This document shows positions 17,766 to 31,978 of a stretch of DNA of 64,000 nucleotides, piece after piece. The stretch is from Rhodospirillales bacterium. Lineage in GTDB: Bacteria > Pseudomonadota > Alphaproteobacteria > Rhodospirillales > Shumkoniaceae. The notes beneath the pieces are model-generated. The model was given only the letters and a program-made list of their open reading frames with translations. It had not been told where the DNA came from and ran no database searches. The stretch's first letter is position 1, and every line of letters begins with the position of its first letter. A program made the position numbers and the translations under genes. Location of the stretch: contig JAHDSF010000043.1 in the NCBI GenBank assembly GCA_018432935.1, forward strand, positions 32,389 to 96,388, given 5' to 3'.

Positions 17766-18226
17766 CAACACGGATGGACACGGATATCCACGGATGAACA
17801 CGGATGAGAGCTGACCTCGACCCGCAGCTGGACACGTTGACCGACGCCATCATCGGCGCCGCCTTTGCGGTCTCGAACGCGCTAGGACATGGGTTTCTTG
17901 AAGGCGTCTACAAGAATGCCCTTCTCGAGGAGCTTGGGCTTCGCGGCCTTCAGGCCGCGAAGGAAAGCCCCTTTCCCGTCTTCTACAAGGGCCGGCAGGT
18001 CGGTCTCTACGTCGCGGACATCGTCGTCAATGGCCAAGTCATTGTCGAATTGAAGGCAATCGAGGCTCTGGGGCAGGCACATGCCGCGCAGGTCCTTAAT
18101 TACCTGAAGGCCAGCAGGATCCCAGTGGGCCTGTTGCTGAACTTCGGAAGACCGCGGCTGGAACTGAAGCGCATCATTCTCTGATCCGTGTTCATCCGTG
18201 GATATCCGTGTTCATCCGTGTTGCTG
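17766..18226. mobile_element. Putative GxxExxY cassette bounded by ~40-bp inverted repeats
   Basis: Left repeat 17766-17807 and right repeat 18184-18226 are near-perfect inverted copies (ATCCGTGTTCATCCGTGG followed by ATATCCGTGTTCATCCGTG in one orientation; one mismatch seen over about 40 nt). The GxxExxY start codon lies in the left repeat and its stop touches the right one, so the unit is essentially repeats plus one gene, about 460 bp. It sits between two catabolic genes. A gene-less half-copy is at 2770-2802. Mobility is inference; no target duplication was identified. Confidence 0.6.
17804..18184 (+). CDS. GxxExxY protein (PD-(D/E)XK nuclease-like fold)
   Basis: This 126-residue protein carries the family signature GFLEGVY (residues 28-34), followed by KNALLEELGLRGL. 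It also shows a PD-(D/E)XK-like core, with an Asp in YVADIVVNGQ and ELK in VIVELKAIEALG (near residues 71-88). The C-terminal part LNYLKASRIPVGLLLNFG is also conserved in the family. The biological role of GxxExxY proteins is not established. The gene has no functional link to the neighbouring catabolic genes and is framed by inverted repeats; the ATG lies inside the left repeat (CGGATGAG). There is no clear ribosome-binding site. Confidence 0.88.
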   Translation: MRADLDPQLDTLTDAIIGAAFAVSNALGHGFLEGVYKNALLEELGLRGLQAAKESPFPVFYKGRQVGLYVADIVVNGQVIVELKAIEALGQAHAAQVLNYLKASRIPVGLLLNFGRPRLELKRIIL

Positions 18227-18249
18227 ATTTTCTTTGCTTGGCAGGGAGC

Positions 18250-20882
<2,633 letters not shown>

Positions 20883-20892
<10 letters not shown>

Positions 20893-21926
20893 GCGAAGCG
20901 CCGGGCGCGGTCTGCGCCCATACCCACCTGTACAGCGGCCTCGCCCGGTTCGGCATGCCGGCCCCGGCGCGCGAGCCCGAGAACTTCGTGCAGATCCTGG
21001 AGCGGGTGTGGTGGCGCCTCGACCGCGCCCTTGACGCGGAATCGTTGCGGGCATCGGCTTTCGACTATGTCGCGCAGGCCCTGCTGGCGGGCACCACGAC
21101 GGTGGTCGACCATCATGAGTCTCCCAGTGTGATTGAGGGCTCGCTCACCGTACTGGCCGAGGTCTGCGAGAGTCTCGGCATCCGGGCGCTCCTGTGTTAT
21201 GGCGCGACGGAACGCAACGGGGGGCCGGACGAGGCCCGCCGCGGCCTGGAAGAGTGCCGCCGCGTGCCTCCCTCGCCGCTGGTGCGCGGACTGGTCGGGC
21301 TTCATGCCGGATTCACCGTGTCGGACCAGACGATTCGGGACGCCGGCGAGCTGGCCCGCGAACTCGGCACCGTTCTTCACGTCCACGTGGCCGAGGATCG
21401 CGCCGACGTCGAGGACGCCCGCAGGCGAGGCTACGAAGGCCCTCTGGAGCGGCTGATCGCCCTCGGCGCCTTGCCGCCCGGCTCGATCCTGGCGCATGGC
21501 GTCCACCTCACCCCCGACCAGGTGCGGCTTGCCGAGGCCCGGGGCTGCTGGCTGGTGCAGAATCCGCGCTCCAACGAAGGCAACCGCGTCGGCTACGCCG
21601 CGAACCTCCGCCACAGCCGCCGCGTTGCGCTGGGGACCGACGGCTGGAACGCCGACATGGCCGAGGAAGAGGCTGCCCTGTTCCGCGTCGCCGGGGAGGA
21701 CGCAGGTGCCGCGGAACGCCTCGCCGCCGGACGGACGCTGGTTGCCGAGCGCTTCGGGGAGGTCGAGGACCGGGTGGTGCGCGAAGACGGCCGGGTGCGG
21801 CGCGTGATCGTCGGCGGCCGCACCGTGGTCGACGAGGGACGCCTGCTGACCGGCGACGTCGAGGCGATCACCGCCCATGCCCGCGAGCAGGCGGCGCGAC
21901 TGTGGCGACGGATGGCCGAGCTGTGA
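20883..21926 (+). CDS. ssnA: SsnA-like amidohydrolase, N-terminally shortened
   Basis: This 347-residue metal-dependent hydrolase resembles SsnA of the E. coli purine/selenium locus (about 440 residues there). Matching segments are [16 protein letters not shown] with the HxH metal motif (residues 12-14), [77 protein letters not shown] and [19 protein letters not shown]. It starts only 11 codons before the HxH motif, so the N-terminal half of the usual beta-sandwich (about 60 residues) is missing. The upstream DNA is coding for XdhD, so no earlier start is plausible. The C-terminal part is also compressed. It overlaps xdhD by 10 nt. Activity is uncertain. Confidence 0.8.
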
Positions 21927-23020
21927 GCAAGCGGAAAGCCCCCCCTCACCCCGACGCTCTCCCCCATGAAGGGGGGCGAGGGGCAAGGGGACAAGAACCT
22001 GCCGCAGCTTCCGACGAGGCCGTCCTGGACCGGGCGGAACGCTGGCTCGCAGAGGGGCGCGGGGTGGCACTTGCGACAGTGGTCGCCACCTGGGGCTCGG
22101 CGCCGCGGCCGGTCGGCAGCCATCTGGCGATCAACGATGAAGGGGCGTTCGGCGGCTCAGTCTCGGGCGGCTGCATCGAAGCGGCGGTGATTGCGGCCGG
22201 CGTCGAGATCATCGCCGACGGCAGGCCGCGCACCCTCGCATTCGGCGTCGCCGACGAGACGGCGTGGTCGGTGGGCCTTCCGTGCGGCGGAAAGGTGCGG
22301 GTATTCGTCGAACCCGTGGGTTCATGGCTGGCGGACCTGCAGGCGCTGCGGCGGGAGAGACGCGCCGCGGCAAGGCTGATCGACATCTCCTCGGGCGCCC
22401 ACGCGCTGGTGACCGCCGAATCCGTCGTCGGAGACCTAGCCGTGGAAGGGCCCGTCCTCGCCGAGGCGCGGAGCTTGCTGGTCGGAGACGAAAGCCGTCC
22501 CCTCTCCTCGCAGCCGGATGCGGGGTTTTTCCTCCGCTCCTATGGGCCGCCGTGGGAACTTGTGATCGTCGGCGCCGTCCACATCGCCCAGGCGCTGGCG
22601 CCGATCGCGGCAGCGGCCGGCTTCGCGGTGACCGTGATCGATCCCCGTTCGGCCTTCGCCGCCGTGGACCGCTTCCCCGGGGTCCGGGTCGTCGCCGGCT
22701 GGCCCGACCGGGTACTGGCGCAATCGCCGCCCGGCGCGCACACGGCGCTGGTGACGCTGACCCACGACGCCAAGGTGGACGATCCGGCGCTGACGGCGGG
22801 GCTGCGATCCCAGGCCTTCTACCTCGGCGCCCTGGGCAGCCGCCGCAACCACGAGCGCCGACTGGAGCGGCTGGCGGCTGCAGGTTTCGGCCCCGCGGAC
22901 CTGGGGCGCATCGCCGGCCCGGCCGGCCTCGACATCGGCGCCCGCACCCCGGCCGAGATCGCCATCGCCATCGCCGCCGAGATCGTCGCCGCCCGGCGCA
23001 CCCGGAGAAACCCGGGATGA
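21923..23020 (+). CDS. xdhC: XdhC family molybdenum-hydroxylase maturation factor
   Basis: This 365-residue XdhC/CoxI protein binds molybdenum cofactor and helps sulfurate and insert it into the hydroxylases. The N-terminal XdhC domain shows [35 protein letters not shown] and [14 protein letters not shown]. The C-terminal Rossmann domain shows [42 protein letters not shown] and [14 protein letters not shown]. The GTG start overlaps the SsnA stop (GTGA). Residues about 6-25 ([20 protein letters not shown]) are encoded by a family-D palindromic repeat inserted in frame, giving an unusual Pro/Gly-rich leader. Any later start would cut into the conserved domain. Confidence 0.9.
   Translation: MSKRKAPPHPDALPHEGGRGARGQEPAAASDEAVLDRAERWLAEGRGVALATVVATWGSAPRPVGSHLAINDEGAFGGSVSGGCIEAAVIAAGVEIIADGRPRTLAFGVADETAWSVGLPCGGKVRVFVEPVGSWLADLQALRRERRAAARLIDISSGAHALVTAESVVGDLAVEGPVLAEARSLLVGDESRPLSSQPDAGFFLRSYGPPWELVIVGAVHIAQALAPIAAAAGFAVTVIDPRSAFAAVDRFPGVRVVAGWPDRVLAQSPPGAHTALVTLTHDAKVDDPALTAGLRSQAFYLGALGSRRNHERRLERLAAAGFGPADLGRIAGPAGLDIGARTPAEIAIAIAAEIVAARRTRRNPG
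21941..21990. repeat. Family-D palindromic repeat inside the xdhC coding sequence
   Basis: CCCCCTCACCCC...CTCCCCC is followed after ATGAA by GGGGGG...GAGGGGCAAGGGG. It belongs to the same repeat family found between genes at 12521 and 16281, but here it lies within the first 25 codons of xdhC and keeps the frame. Confidence 0.75.
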
Positions 23021-23616
23021 GAATCGGGGCCGTCGTGCTTGCAGCCGGGCTGTCGACCCGCATGGGCCGCAACAAGCTGCTGATCGAGATCGGCGGACGG
23101 CCGTTGATTGCCCACGCGGCCATGGCGGCGCTGGGGGCCGGCCTCGAGCCGGTCGTCGTGGTCACCGGCCACGAGGCGGATGGCATCCGGCGGGCCCTGA
23201 AAGGCATGGCCGTGAGCTTCGCCCACAACCCCCGGCACGGCGAAGGGCTGGCCGGTTCGCTCGTCACCGGCCTCGGCGCGCTGCCTGGCGACGTCGACGG
23301 CGTCGTCGTCTGCCTGGGCGACATGCCCGGGGTGACCGCCCTCCACATCGGCCGACTCGTCGCCGCGTTCGCCCCGGCGGATGGCGGCGCCATCTGCGTT
23401 CCCGTGTTCGCCGGGCGGCGCGGGAACCCGGTGCTGTTCGCCCGCGCGTTCTTTCCGGAGATGATGAACCTGACGGGCGATGTCGGAGCCCGCGCCGTGA
23501 TCGCGCGGCATGCCGACCGCACCCGCGCCGTCGCCATGGACGACGACGGGGTGCTGGCCGACGTCGACACGGCGGAGAGCCTCGCCGCCTTCGAGCCGAT
23601 CGCCGTCCTGAGATGA
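23017..23616 (+). CDS. mocA: Molybdenum cofactor cytidylyltransferase (MocA/YgfJ type)
   Basis: This 199-residue nucleotidyltransferase adds CMP to molybdopterin to make the dinucleotide cofactor used by xanthine-dehydrogenase-type enzymes. The N-terminal nucleotide-binding motif is AVVLAAGLSTRMGRNKLL (residues 5-22). The metal-binding region VVVCLGDMPGVTA lies near residue 95, and GNPVLFARAFF and LTGDVGARAVIARH follow. It overlaps xdhC by ATGA and is the last gene of the xdhD-ssnA-xdhC-mocA unit. The same fold occurs in other sugar nucleotidyltransferases, but the context favours MocA. Confidence 0.9.
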   Translation: MRIGAVVLAAGLSTRMGRNKLLIEIGGRPLIAHAAMAALGAGLEPVVVVTGHEADGIRRALKGMAVSFAHNPRHGEGLAGSLVTGLGALPGDVDGVVVCLGDMPGVTALHIGRLVAAFAPADGGAICVPVFAGRRGNPVLFARAFFPEMMNLTGDVGARAVIARHADRTRAVAMDDDGVLADVDTAESLAAFEPIAVLR

Positions 23617-23680
23617 CAACGAACCGATTGCGCGCCGGGCGTGCTTTTCGTAGCCTTGCAGGGAATCTTTTGCGCATACG

Positions 23681-25333
<1,653 letters not shown>

Positions 25334-26096
25334 GGGCCTGACGCAACGCCTCGCCGCGCCCGTCGGCGGTCGGGCGGAAACAGACGTGGAGCGTCTTTTC
25401 CTCGAGCAGATGCTCGTCCATCCGCAGCGCCGCCCGCAGGTCCGGCGTGGCGACGGTCAGGAAGTCGAAGACGAGGGCATCGATCACCGCCGCGTCGAGC
25501 CGTCCCCTGGCCAGGCGGCGGAGATTGAGGAGATCGCGGTCCACCGGCACCGTCGACAACTCGCCCGCTGCGGCCATGGCATCGAACCCGGCCGAGTTGA
25601 CATAGCCGGCGACAACGCCGATGCGCAGCCCCTTCAGGTCCTCCAGCGTGGTCCACGCGATGGGATCGGAGCGTCGCTCCGCGAAGCCGAGCGGGGAAAC
25701 GCCGATCGCATCCGAGACCAGGCACCCGCGCCGGAGCGTACCGTCGTAGACGGGAAACACCCCGTCGTGGCCCTGGCTGCCATCGAGGCCGAGCGCGTAG
25801 GCGCGGCGCCATGGCAGGAAGTCGATCTGCAGCCCGTACCCCGTGGCAGCGAGGGCCGCCCGCACGACACGGCTCGACAGGCCCTGGTCGGGGAGATCGC
25901 GGCCCGTGTAAGGGGCCCATTCCAGCGAGGTCAGCCGGACCGTCGTGCCGTCCGCCCCCTGCGCCCCCGCCGACCAGGCGAGGGCGAGCGAGACGACGAT
26001 AACCCGGGCGGAAACCATGACCCGCTCCGTGTCGCAAACCGGCTCAGGACTATGATCCTGAGCGCGCCGGGCGGGCGGGGTCAAGACATACTTCCG

Positions 26097-27431
26097 TCAG
26101 TGGTCGGGGAACAGCACCTCCACCGCTTCCCGAAGCAATCCCGTCTCCTCGACCAGGTCGAGCACCGTATAGCGGCGGCGGATCAGGCGGGCGCGCAGGA
26201 TGCTGTCGCGCAACCGCGCCGGGCCGATCCCCAACACCTCCGGATCGGCAACGCCGCCTGCGGCCTCGATCAGGGTCGCCATCCGGCGCGCCGGCAGCAG
26301 TTGTGCCTGCAGGCGGTCGCGCAGCTGCAGCCATCCCCCGCGCAGCCGGTCGAGGCGACCGCGGCACGCGGCTTCGGAATCGTGCTTGGCGAGGGTCTCG
26401 GCGAGCGCACGGTCGCGCACCGTGCCGGGCGGGAAGGCGTCGGCCACGGCAGCTTCCCGCTGCTTGCGGGTCGGCCGGGCATCGACCAGGGCGTCGACGT
26501 CGAGTTTGTCGAGGTCGCAGTCCAGCAGCCATTCGTAGAGCGCCAGCACCGCGAGCGAGCCGATGCCGACGCAGATGCCGTGGGAGACCGGTTCCCCGGC
26601 AACCGCGAGGTTCTCCATCTCCCACAGATGCCCGATCTGGTGCTCGGCCCCCGAAGCCGGTCGCGAGCTGCCGTAGGCGAGCATGGCGAAGCCGCCCGCC
26701 AGCAGTCCGGCGATCAGGCCGCCGAACGCATCCGGATCGCCCTGCGCGATCGCTTCGGGACGGCCGATCCATGCGCGCAGATCCCCCTGCATGATCCGCC
26801 ATGCCATCGGATCGATCGCCTCCACCCCGAGGGCATCCGCAAGGATCCAGTCGGCCCCGGCGGGAACCTTGGCCGCGAGGTCGCAGAAGCCCCACGACGA
26901 CATCCGCGCCGGCGCCGCCGCCAGCACGTCGAGGTCGGCCATCACCGCCCGCGGCCCGCGGCAGGGGACGGTTTGCTTGAAACCGTCCTGAAGCAGCGGC
27001 GCGCCACCCGCGGCATAGCCGTCCATCGAGGCGGCGGTCGGGACGCTGGCATAAGGACGTCCGCTGATGGCCGCCGCGTACTTGGTGAGGTCGTTCAGCA
27101 CGCCGGAACCGACCACCACCGGCAGCGCGCTGCCGCCGCCGATGCGATCGGCGATACGACGCCCGATTGCGATGTCCGGCTTCAGGCGCGGCGTACCCGG
27201 CAGGATCATCGTCTCGACCTGAAGCGACGCCGCCTCGCAGCCCGCGCGCAGGCGGGCGCCGGCCGCGGCGTACGTGTTGTCGTCGGCGATCAGCAGGATC
27301 GAAACGGCGCCGAGGCGGTCGCCGAATACCGCCGGCGCATCGCCGAGAACCCCGCGATCGATCACCAGCTCGTCGAGATAGCCGCGCGCCAGTATCCATT
27401 CCCGCAGATCAAGCGGCGGCGCTCCCGTCAT
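26097..27431 (-). CDS. sn-glycerol-1-phosphate dehydrogenase-like (AraM/EgsA type) polyol dehydrogenase
   Basis: This 444-residue protein belongs to the iron-containing alcohol dehydrogenase / glycerol-1-phosphate dehydrogenase group. Signs are ILLIADDNTYAAAG, the NAD-binding GSGVLNDLTKYAAAISGRPYASVPTAASMDGYAA (GSGVLNDLTK near residue 105), the metal-ligand region WGFCDLAAKVPAGADW and His residues in GAEHQIGHLWEM and EPVSHGICVGIG. The start ATG 27431 overlaps the stop of the upstream ATPase gene by 4 nt; a longer frame exists but lies inside that gene. In this sugar locus it may oxidise a polyol or polyol phosphate rather than act in lipid synthesis; that is inference from context. Confidence 0.8.
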   Translation of the reverse strand: MTGAPPLDLREWILARGYLDELVIDRGVLGDAPAVFGDRLGAVSILLIADDNTYAAAGARLRAGCEAASLQVETMILPGTPRLKPDIAIGRRIADRIGGGSALPVVVGSGVLNDLTKYAAAISGRPYASVPTAASMDGYAAGGAPLLQDGFKQTVPCRGPRAVMADLDVLAAAPARMSSWGFCDLAAKVPAGADWILADALGVEAIDPMAWRIMQGDLRAWIGRPEAIAQGDPDAFGGLIAGLLAGGFAMLAYGSSRPASGAEHQIGHLWEMENLAVAGEPVSHGICVGIGSLAVLALYEWLLDCDLDKLDVDALVDARPTRKQREAAVADAFPPGTVRDRALAETLAKHDSEAACRGRLDRLRGGWLQLRDRLQAQLLPARRMATLIEAAGGVADPEVLGIGPARLRDSILRARLIRRRYTVLDLVEETGLLREAVEVLFPDH

Positions 27432-28561
27432 GAAGTCCTCGTTGTCGCTTCCGGAGGATGCGCCTCCCGCGATCCTGCCGCCAAGGACTCGATGCGCAAC
27501 CCGTCGCGGAACAGGTGGCAATGGGCAGGATCGGCGTGGAGGTCGATCCGCTCGCCGATGCTTACCTCGCCGTCCCCCGGCACCCGCAGCACCAGGCGGT
27601 CGCCCAGGGCGGTGACGGCGTGGACGTAGGTTTCGTTGCCGAGCCTCTCGGTAACGGCGACCTGGGCGGGCAGCGAGAAGCCGTCGCCCTTGCCGATGAT
27701 CAAATGTTCCGGCCGTATTCCAAAAGTTAGGGCCTCGTGACCGACCGCCGCCTGCGGCGGCAGCGGCAGCGCGAATCTCGCCTGGTCGCCGTAGTGCAGG
27801 GCCAGCGATCCGCCGGCGCTCTCGGGGGCTACGGTCAGGAAGTTCATCCGCGGCGAGCCGATGAAGCCGGCGACGAACTGGGTGCCCGGCCGATGGTATA
27901 GCTCAAGCGGGGCGCCCACCTGCTCGATCCGCCCTTCATTGATGACGACGATGCGGTCGGCCATCGTCATCGCCTCGACCTGGTCATGGGTGACGTAGAT
28001 CATGGTCGTCCTGAGCGAGCGGTGCAGGCTTTCCAGCTCCACCCGCATCTGGATGCGCAGTGCGGCGTCCAGGTTCGACAACGGCTCGTCGAACAGGAAT
28101 ACGCGAGGCTCCTTGACGATGGCGCGCCCGATCGCCACCCGCTGCCGCTGGCCGCCGGAAAGCTGGCTCGGCCGCCGATCGAGATACGGCTCCAGCTTGA
28201 GGATCTCGGCCGCGCGGGCGATGCGCCGCTCCATCTCCGCCTTCGGGAAGCCGTTGATCTTCATGCCGAATGCCATGTTCTGGCGGACGTTCATATGCGG
28301 GTAGAGGGCGTACGACTGGAACACCATGGCGACGTTGCGCGCCGCGGCCGGCTTGAACGAGACGTCGTCGTCGTCGATGAAGATCGAGCCTGCGGTCAAC
28401 TCTTCGAGCCCGGCGATCAGCCGCAGCAGGGTCGACTTGCCGCATCCGGACGGGCCGACGAAGACGACGAACTCCCCCTCCTCCACCGTCAGATCGACGC
28501 CGGACAGGACCTCCTGCGAGCCGAACCTCTTGGTCACCCCGGTCAGCGTAACCCTGGCCAC
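27428..28561 (-). CDS. ABC transporter ATPase, MalK/UgpC type
   Basis: This 377-residue ATPase serves the sugar importer whose other parts lie at 28703-31860 on the opposite strand. Walker A is GPSGCGKST, the Q-loop is [11 protein letters not shown], the signature is [14 protein letters not shown], Walker B is [12 protein letters not shown] and the H-loop is [11 protein letters not shown]-terminal TOBE/MalK regulatory region covers about residues 245-370. I chose GTG 28561 ([14 protein letters not shown]) because GAGGAGGAAG precedes it; the upstream open frame crosses the divergent promoter region. It is co-transcribed with the dehydrogenase at 26097. Confidence 0.9.
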   Translation of the reverse strand: MARVTLTGVTKRFGSQEVLSGVDLTVEEGEFVVFVGPSGCGKSTLLRLIAGLEELTAGSIFIDDDDVSFKPAAARNVAMVFQSYALYPHMNVRQNMAFGMKINGFPKAEMERRIARAAEILKLEPYLDRRPSQLSGGQRQRVAIGRAIVKEPRVFLFDEPLSNLDAALRIQMRVELESLHRSLRTTMIYVTHDQVEAMTMADRIVVINEGRIEQVGAPLELYHRPGTQFVAGFIGSPRMNFLTVAPESAGGSLALHYGDQARFALPLPPQAAVGHEALTFGIRPEHLIIGKGDGFSLPAQVAVTERLGNETYVHAVTALGDRLVLRVPGDGEVSIGERIDLHADPAHCHLFRDGLRIESLAAGSREAHPPEATTRTS

Positions 28562-28615
28562 GGCTTCCTCCTCGCACCTCTGCGATCGATTCTGCCACCA
28601 TAGCAGGAAAAATAA

Positions 28616-28639
28616 ATTTGTAAATCGTTCCGAACAAAT
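28616..28639. promoter_or_regulatory. Palindromic operator candidate in the divergent sugar-locus promoter
   Basis: ATTTGT (28616-28621) and ACAAAT (28634-28639) form an inverted pair with a 12-nt spacer. They overlap a possible rightward promoter (TTGTAA, 17 nt, TATCGT). The site lies in the 141-nt region between the divergent ATPase and binding-protein genes, a natural target for the SorC regulator at 31979. The AT-rich patch stands out from its surroundings. Confidence 0.5.
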
Positions 28640-28702
28640 GTATCGTCCCATCCAATGCCGTCCCTCCGGGAACGGCGAAGTCATCATGGGAGGACTAGGC
28701 AC

Positions 28703-30043
28703 ATGGCTTATCGGAAAGAGCTAGGAGTCGCGTTTGCTGCGCTCGCAACGGCGCTGTTGGCCGGCGGCGGTGCCAGCGCCTGGACCCTCGAAGAGGCAGC
28801 GAAGCCTTATGCGGGAACCGAGATCAACGTCGTCTTCCTCGACCGCCCCGGCTACCGCGCCGCCATCAAGATGCTTCCGGACTTCGAGAAGAAGACCGGA
28901 ATCAAGGTCAAGTACGATATCGTGCCTTACGAGAACTCGCGCGAACGCCAGGTTCTCGACTTCACCGCCAAGGGCGACCTGGACATCGCCCTGGTCGATC
29001 TGGTGTGGATGGGCGAGTTCGCCGAGTCCGGCTGGATCGTGCCGATGGACACCTTCCTCAAAGATCCCAAGCTGGCCGATCCGAACTTCGACAAGCCCGA
29101 CCTCTTCCCGCTGTTGCTGGAAGCGTTCGGCAGCTGGAACGGAGTCGCCTATGGGGTGCCGTTCGACAACTATTCGGGCCTGCTCTTCTACAACCGCTGC
29201 ATGCTCGACAAGGCCGGCTTCAAGGAGCCCCCGAAGACGTGGACCGAGCTCAAGGACGTCTTCGGGCCCAAGCTGACGAGCGGCGACCAGCAGGCGTTCG
29301 CCCTGCAGTCCCGGCGCGGCGAGACCCAATCGGCCGACAGCTTCATGCGCGTGCTGTGGCCGTTCGGCGGCTCGTTGTTGGACGACAAGTTCCGGTCCAA
29401 CCTCATGTCCCAGGAGTCGCAGGCGGGCTTGCAGTTCCGCCAGGATCTGATGAAGTACATGCCGCAGGGCATCGTCGACTACGACCATGCCGAGGCGGTC
29501 AACGCGCTGGCCCAGGGCAAGGTGGCGATGATCACCGAGTGGTCGGCCTTCTACGGCACCCTGGTCGATCCCGCGTCGTCCAAGATCATCGACTGCCTGG
29601 AAGTGGCGCCCGAGCCCGCCGGTCCGGCCGGCCGCAAGCCCGCGCTGGGCGGCTTCTCGCTGGCCGTCACCTCGCAGGCCAGCGACAAGGAGAAGGCGGC
29701 GGCATGGCTGTTCATCCAGTGGGTGACCGCCAAGGAGAACGCCAAGACCTACGTCGAGAACGGCGGGGTCAGCGGCCGCCAGAGCGTCTACAAGGATCCG
29801 CAGATCGCGGCGAAGTACAAGTTCGTCAAGCCGATGGTGGAATCGTGGCAGGCGGGCGTGCCGCACTTCCGGCCACGGTTCCCGGAATGGCCCGAGATCT
29901 CCGAAGTCATCGGCGAATGGGGCACCAAGATCATGCTCGGCACTGCTTCCCTCCAGGAAGGCAGCAAGGAGATCGGGCAGCGCATGGAATCGGTGCTCGA
30001 ACGGGCCGGCTATTACAAGCCGGGTGCCAAGCTTCTCCAGTAG
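28703..30043 (+). CDS. ABC transporter sugar-binding protein, family 1
   Basis: This 446-residue periplasmic receptor has a signal peptide at residues 1-26 ([20 protein letters not shown]). The mature part is a family-1 sugar-binding fold: [73 protein letters not shown] (written as separate motifs: [33 protein letters not shown]), [15 protein letters not shown] and [16 protein letters not shown] 28703 follows GGGAGGAC. A strong terminator-like hairpin lies after the stop, so this gene is probably expressed more than the permeases. The ligand is unknown. Confidence 0.88.
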   Translation: MAYRKELGVAFAALATALLAGGGASAWTLEEAAKPYAGTEINVVFLDRPGYRAAIKMLPDFEKKTGIKVKYDIVPYENSRERQVLDFTAKGDLDIALVDLVWMGEFAESGWIVPMDTFLKDPKLADPNFDKPDLFPLLLEAFGSWNGVAYGVPFDNYSGLLFYNRCMLDKAGFKEPPKTWTELKDVFGPKLTSGDQQAFALQSRRGETQSADSFMRVLWPFGGSLLDDKFRSNLMSQESQAGLQFRQDLMKYMPQGIVDYDHAEAVNALAQGKVAMITEWSAFYGTLVDPASSKIIDCLEVAPEPAGPAGRKPALGGFSLAVTSQASDKEKAAAWLFIQWVTAKENAKTYVENGGVSGRQSVYKDPQIAAKYKFVKPMVESWQAGVPHFRPRFPEWPEISEVIGEWGTKIMLGTASLQEGSKEIGQRMESVLERAGYYKPGAKLLQ

Positions 30044-30053
30044 GCAGACTAGC

Positions 30054-30090
30054 GGGAAGGGCCGACGCGCGCGGCCCTTCCCTCCTTTTT
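30054..30090 (+). terminator. Rho-independent-type hairpin between binding protein and permease genes
   Basis: GGGAAGGGCCG (30054-30064) pairs perfectly with CGGCCCTTCCC (30072-30082) around a 7-nt loop and is followed by TCCTTTTT. It is likely an attenuator that lets the binding protein be made in excess over the permeases. Confidence 0.8.
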
Positions 30091-30109
30091 GGCTGACCAG
30101 GACACCGTC

Positions 30110-31000
30110 ATGTACAGCCGTCGGGAAAAGAGGCTCGCCCTTCTCGGCTTTCTCGGGCCGGCGGTCCTGACCCTGCTGGCGATCGGGATCTACCCCCTCC
30201 TGTTTGCGTTCTGGAATTCGCTGCACCGCTTCATCCTGCCCAGGGTGCCGCGGGAGGGGACGCCTTGGGTGGGGATCGACAACTATGTCGCCGTGCTCAC
30301 CGATCCAAGCTTCCAGCAGTCGCTGGGCCGGACCTTCTCGTTCCTGCTCACCGTGCTGCCGATCCAGATCGTGCTCGGACTCGGCATCGCGCTTCTTCTC
30401 CATCAACCCGGCGCCAGCCTGCTGCGGGTGCTGACCCGGCTGTCGCTGGTGGTGCCGATGGCGACCACCTACGCGGTGGTCGGGCTGATCGGGCGGCTCT
30501 TGTTCAACGGCGACTTCGGGGTGGTGAACTGGTTCCTCGGGCTGTTCGGGATCGCCGGCGTAAACTGGCTGGCCCATCCGACATTCGCCTTCGCCGCCGT
30601 GGCGGCGATGGACGTCTGGCAGTGGAGTCCCTTCTGCGCGCTGGTCTTCCTGGCCGGCCTGACCATGGTCCCGGTCGAGGTCGAGGAGGCGGCGCAGCTC
30701 GAGACCACCCGCTGGACCGCCATCCTGCGCCACGTCCAGTTGCCGTTCCTGATCCCCGGGCTGACCGCCATCCTGATCCTGCGCACCGCCGACATCCTCA
30801 AGATGTTCGACAGCGTCTTCACCATGACCCGCGGCGGCCCCGGCGCCGCCACCGAGCTGATCAGCGTCTACATCCAGCGCATCGGCTTCCGCGTCTTCGA
30901 CCAGGGGATGGCATCGGCGCAGGCGGTCATCATCCTGGTGCTGACGATCATCCTGTCGCGGCTTTACATCCGCGTCATCTACCGGGAGATCGAGCAATGA
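30110..31000 (+). CDS. Sugar ABC transporter permease, MalF/UgpA type
   Basis: This 296-residue membrane protein begins [23 protein letters not shown] at 30089 is in frame but lies in the T-tract of the terminator, so ATG 30110 with AGGAC upstream is preferred. It has about six spans, the first being [21 protein letters not shown]. The EAA loop is [26 protein letters not shown] near residues 195-220. It couples by ATGA overlap to the second permease. Confidence 0.9.
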   Translation: MYSRREKRLALLGFLGPAVLTLLAIGIYPLLFAFWNSLHRFILPRVPREGTPWVGIDNYVAVLTDPSFQQSLGRTFSFLLTVLPIQIVLGLGIALLLHQPGASLLRVLTRLSLVVPMATTYAVVGLIGRLLFNGDFGVVNWFLGLFGIAGVNWLAHPTFAFAAVAAMDVWQWSPFCALVFLAGLTMVPVEVEEAAQLETTRWTAILRHVQLPFLIPGLTAILILRTADILKMFDSVFTMTRGGPGAATELISVYIQRIGFRVFDQGMASAQAVIILVLTIILSRLYIRVIYREIEQ

Positions 31001-31860
31001 GGGACACCACCGCGCCCGCCGCGGCGGTGGCCGCGGATCGCCGCCGTCAGGGCAGCCTGCGCGCCGTTCACGTGATCGCGCTTCTGGTCGTCATCGCCTT
31101 CTGCATCTTTCCCTTCTACTGGATGGTGGCGACCAGCCTGAAGGAACAGGCGGTGGCGCTGGCCTCCCCGCCGGTGTGGCTGTTCGAGCCGACGCTGGAG
31201 AACTACACCACCGCGCTCGGCAAATCGGGGGTGGCCCGGAGCCTTCTCAATTCCTTGGTGATCGCGGTCTCGACCACCGTCCTCGCCCTGGTTCTCGGCA
31301 CTCCCGCCGCGTTCGCCATCGCCCGCTTCGAGTTCCCCGGCAAGAAGGAGCTGTGGTTCTGGTTCATCACCAACCGCATGGTGAGCCCGATCGTGCTGGC
31401 GCTGCCGTTCTTCCTGCTGGCCCGCACGCTCGGCATCCTCGACACCCACCTCGCGCTGGTGCTCACCTACATCACCTTCAACCTGCCGATCGTGGTGTGG
31501 ATCTGCTCGGACCACTTCCGCTCGCTGCCCAAGGACCTTGACGAGGCGGCTCGGTTGGAAGGGGCCAGCGCATGGCGCATCTTTTTCAGCATCTGTCTGC
31601 CGCTGGCGGCGCCGGGGATCGCGGTGTCGGCCATCTTCTCGTTCATCTTCTCGTGGAACGAGCTGCTCTACGCCCTGGTGCTGACCCGCAACGAGGCGAA
31701 GACCGCACCGGTCGCCGCCACCGGGTTCATGAGCGGCTACGAGCTGCCATGGGGCCAGATCATGGCCACCGGTACCCTGATCGTGCTGCCGGTCATCATC
31801 TTCGCCCTCATCGCCTCGCGCCAGCTGGTGCGCGGACTGACGATGGGAGCGGTGAAGTGA
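30997..31860 (+). CDS. Sugar ABC transporter permease, MalG/UgpE type
   Basis: This is the second inner-membrane subunit, 287 residues. It begins [19 protein letters not shown], with the ATG overlapping the stop of the first permease. Spans include [21 protein letters not shown] and [21 protein letters not shown] segments. The EAA loop is [27 protein letters not shown] near residues 180-206, and [18 protein letters not shown] is typical of MalG proteins. The importer is complete together with the ATPase on the other strand. Confidence 0.91.
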   Translation: MRDTTAPAAAVAADRRRQGSLRAVHVIALLVVIAFCIFPFYWMVATSLKEQAVALASPPVWLFEPTLENYTTALGKSGVARSLLNSLVIAVSTTVLALVLGTPAAFAIARFEFPGKKELWFWFITNRMVSPIVLALPFFLLARTLGILDTHLALVLTYITFNLPIVVWICSDHFRSLPKDLDEAARLEGASAWRIFFSICLPLAAPGIAVSAIFSFIFSWNELLYALVLTRNEAKTAPVAATGFMSGYELPWGQIMATGTLIVLPVIIFALIASRQLVRGLTMGAVK

Positions 31861-31978
31861 CCACGCCTGCCCGCCTGCAGCCGGCAAGGTCCGGCGGGGC
31901 GAGCCATCCTCGTGCGCGTGAAGCCATTCCCCGTTATGTTCTGCACGGGCGGGCCAGCCCCGCCGGAGGAGCCGCAGG

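Noticed and set aside
17766..18226. CRISPR-like array suggested by repeated ATCCGTG units
   Set aside because: The repeats are immediate tandem and inverted copies of a short unit without regular unique spacers, and no cas genes are present.
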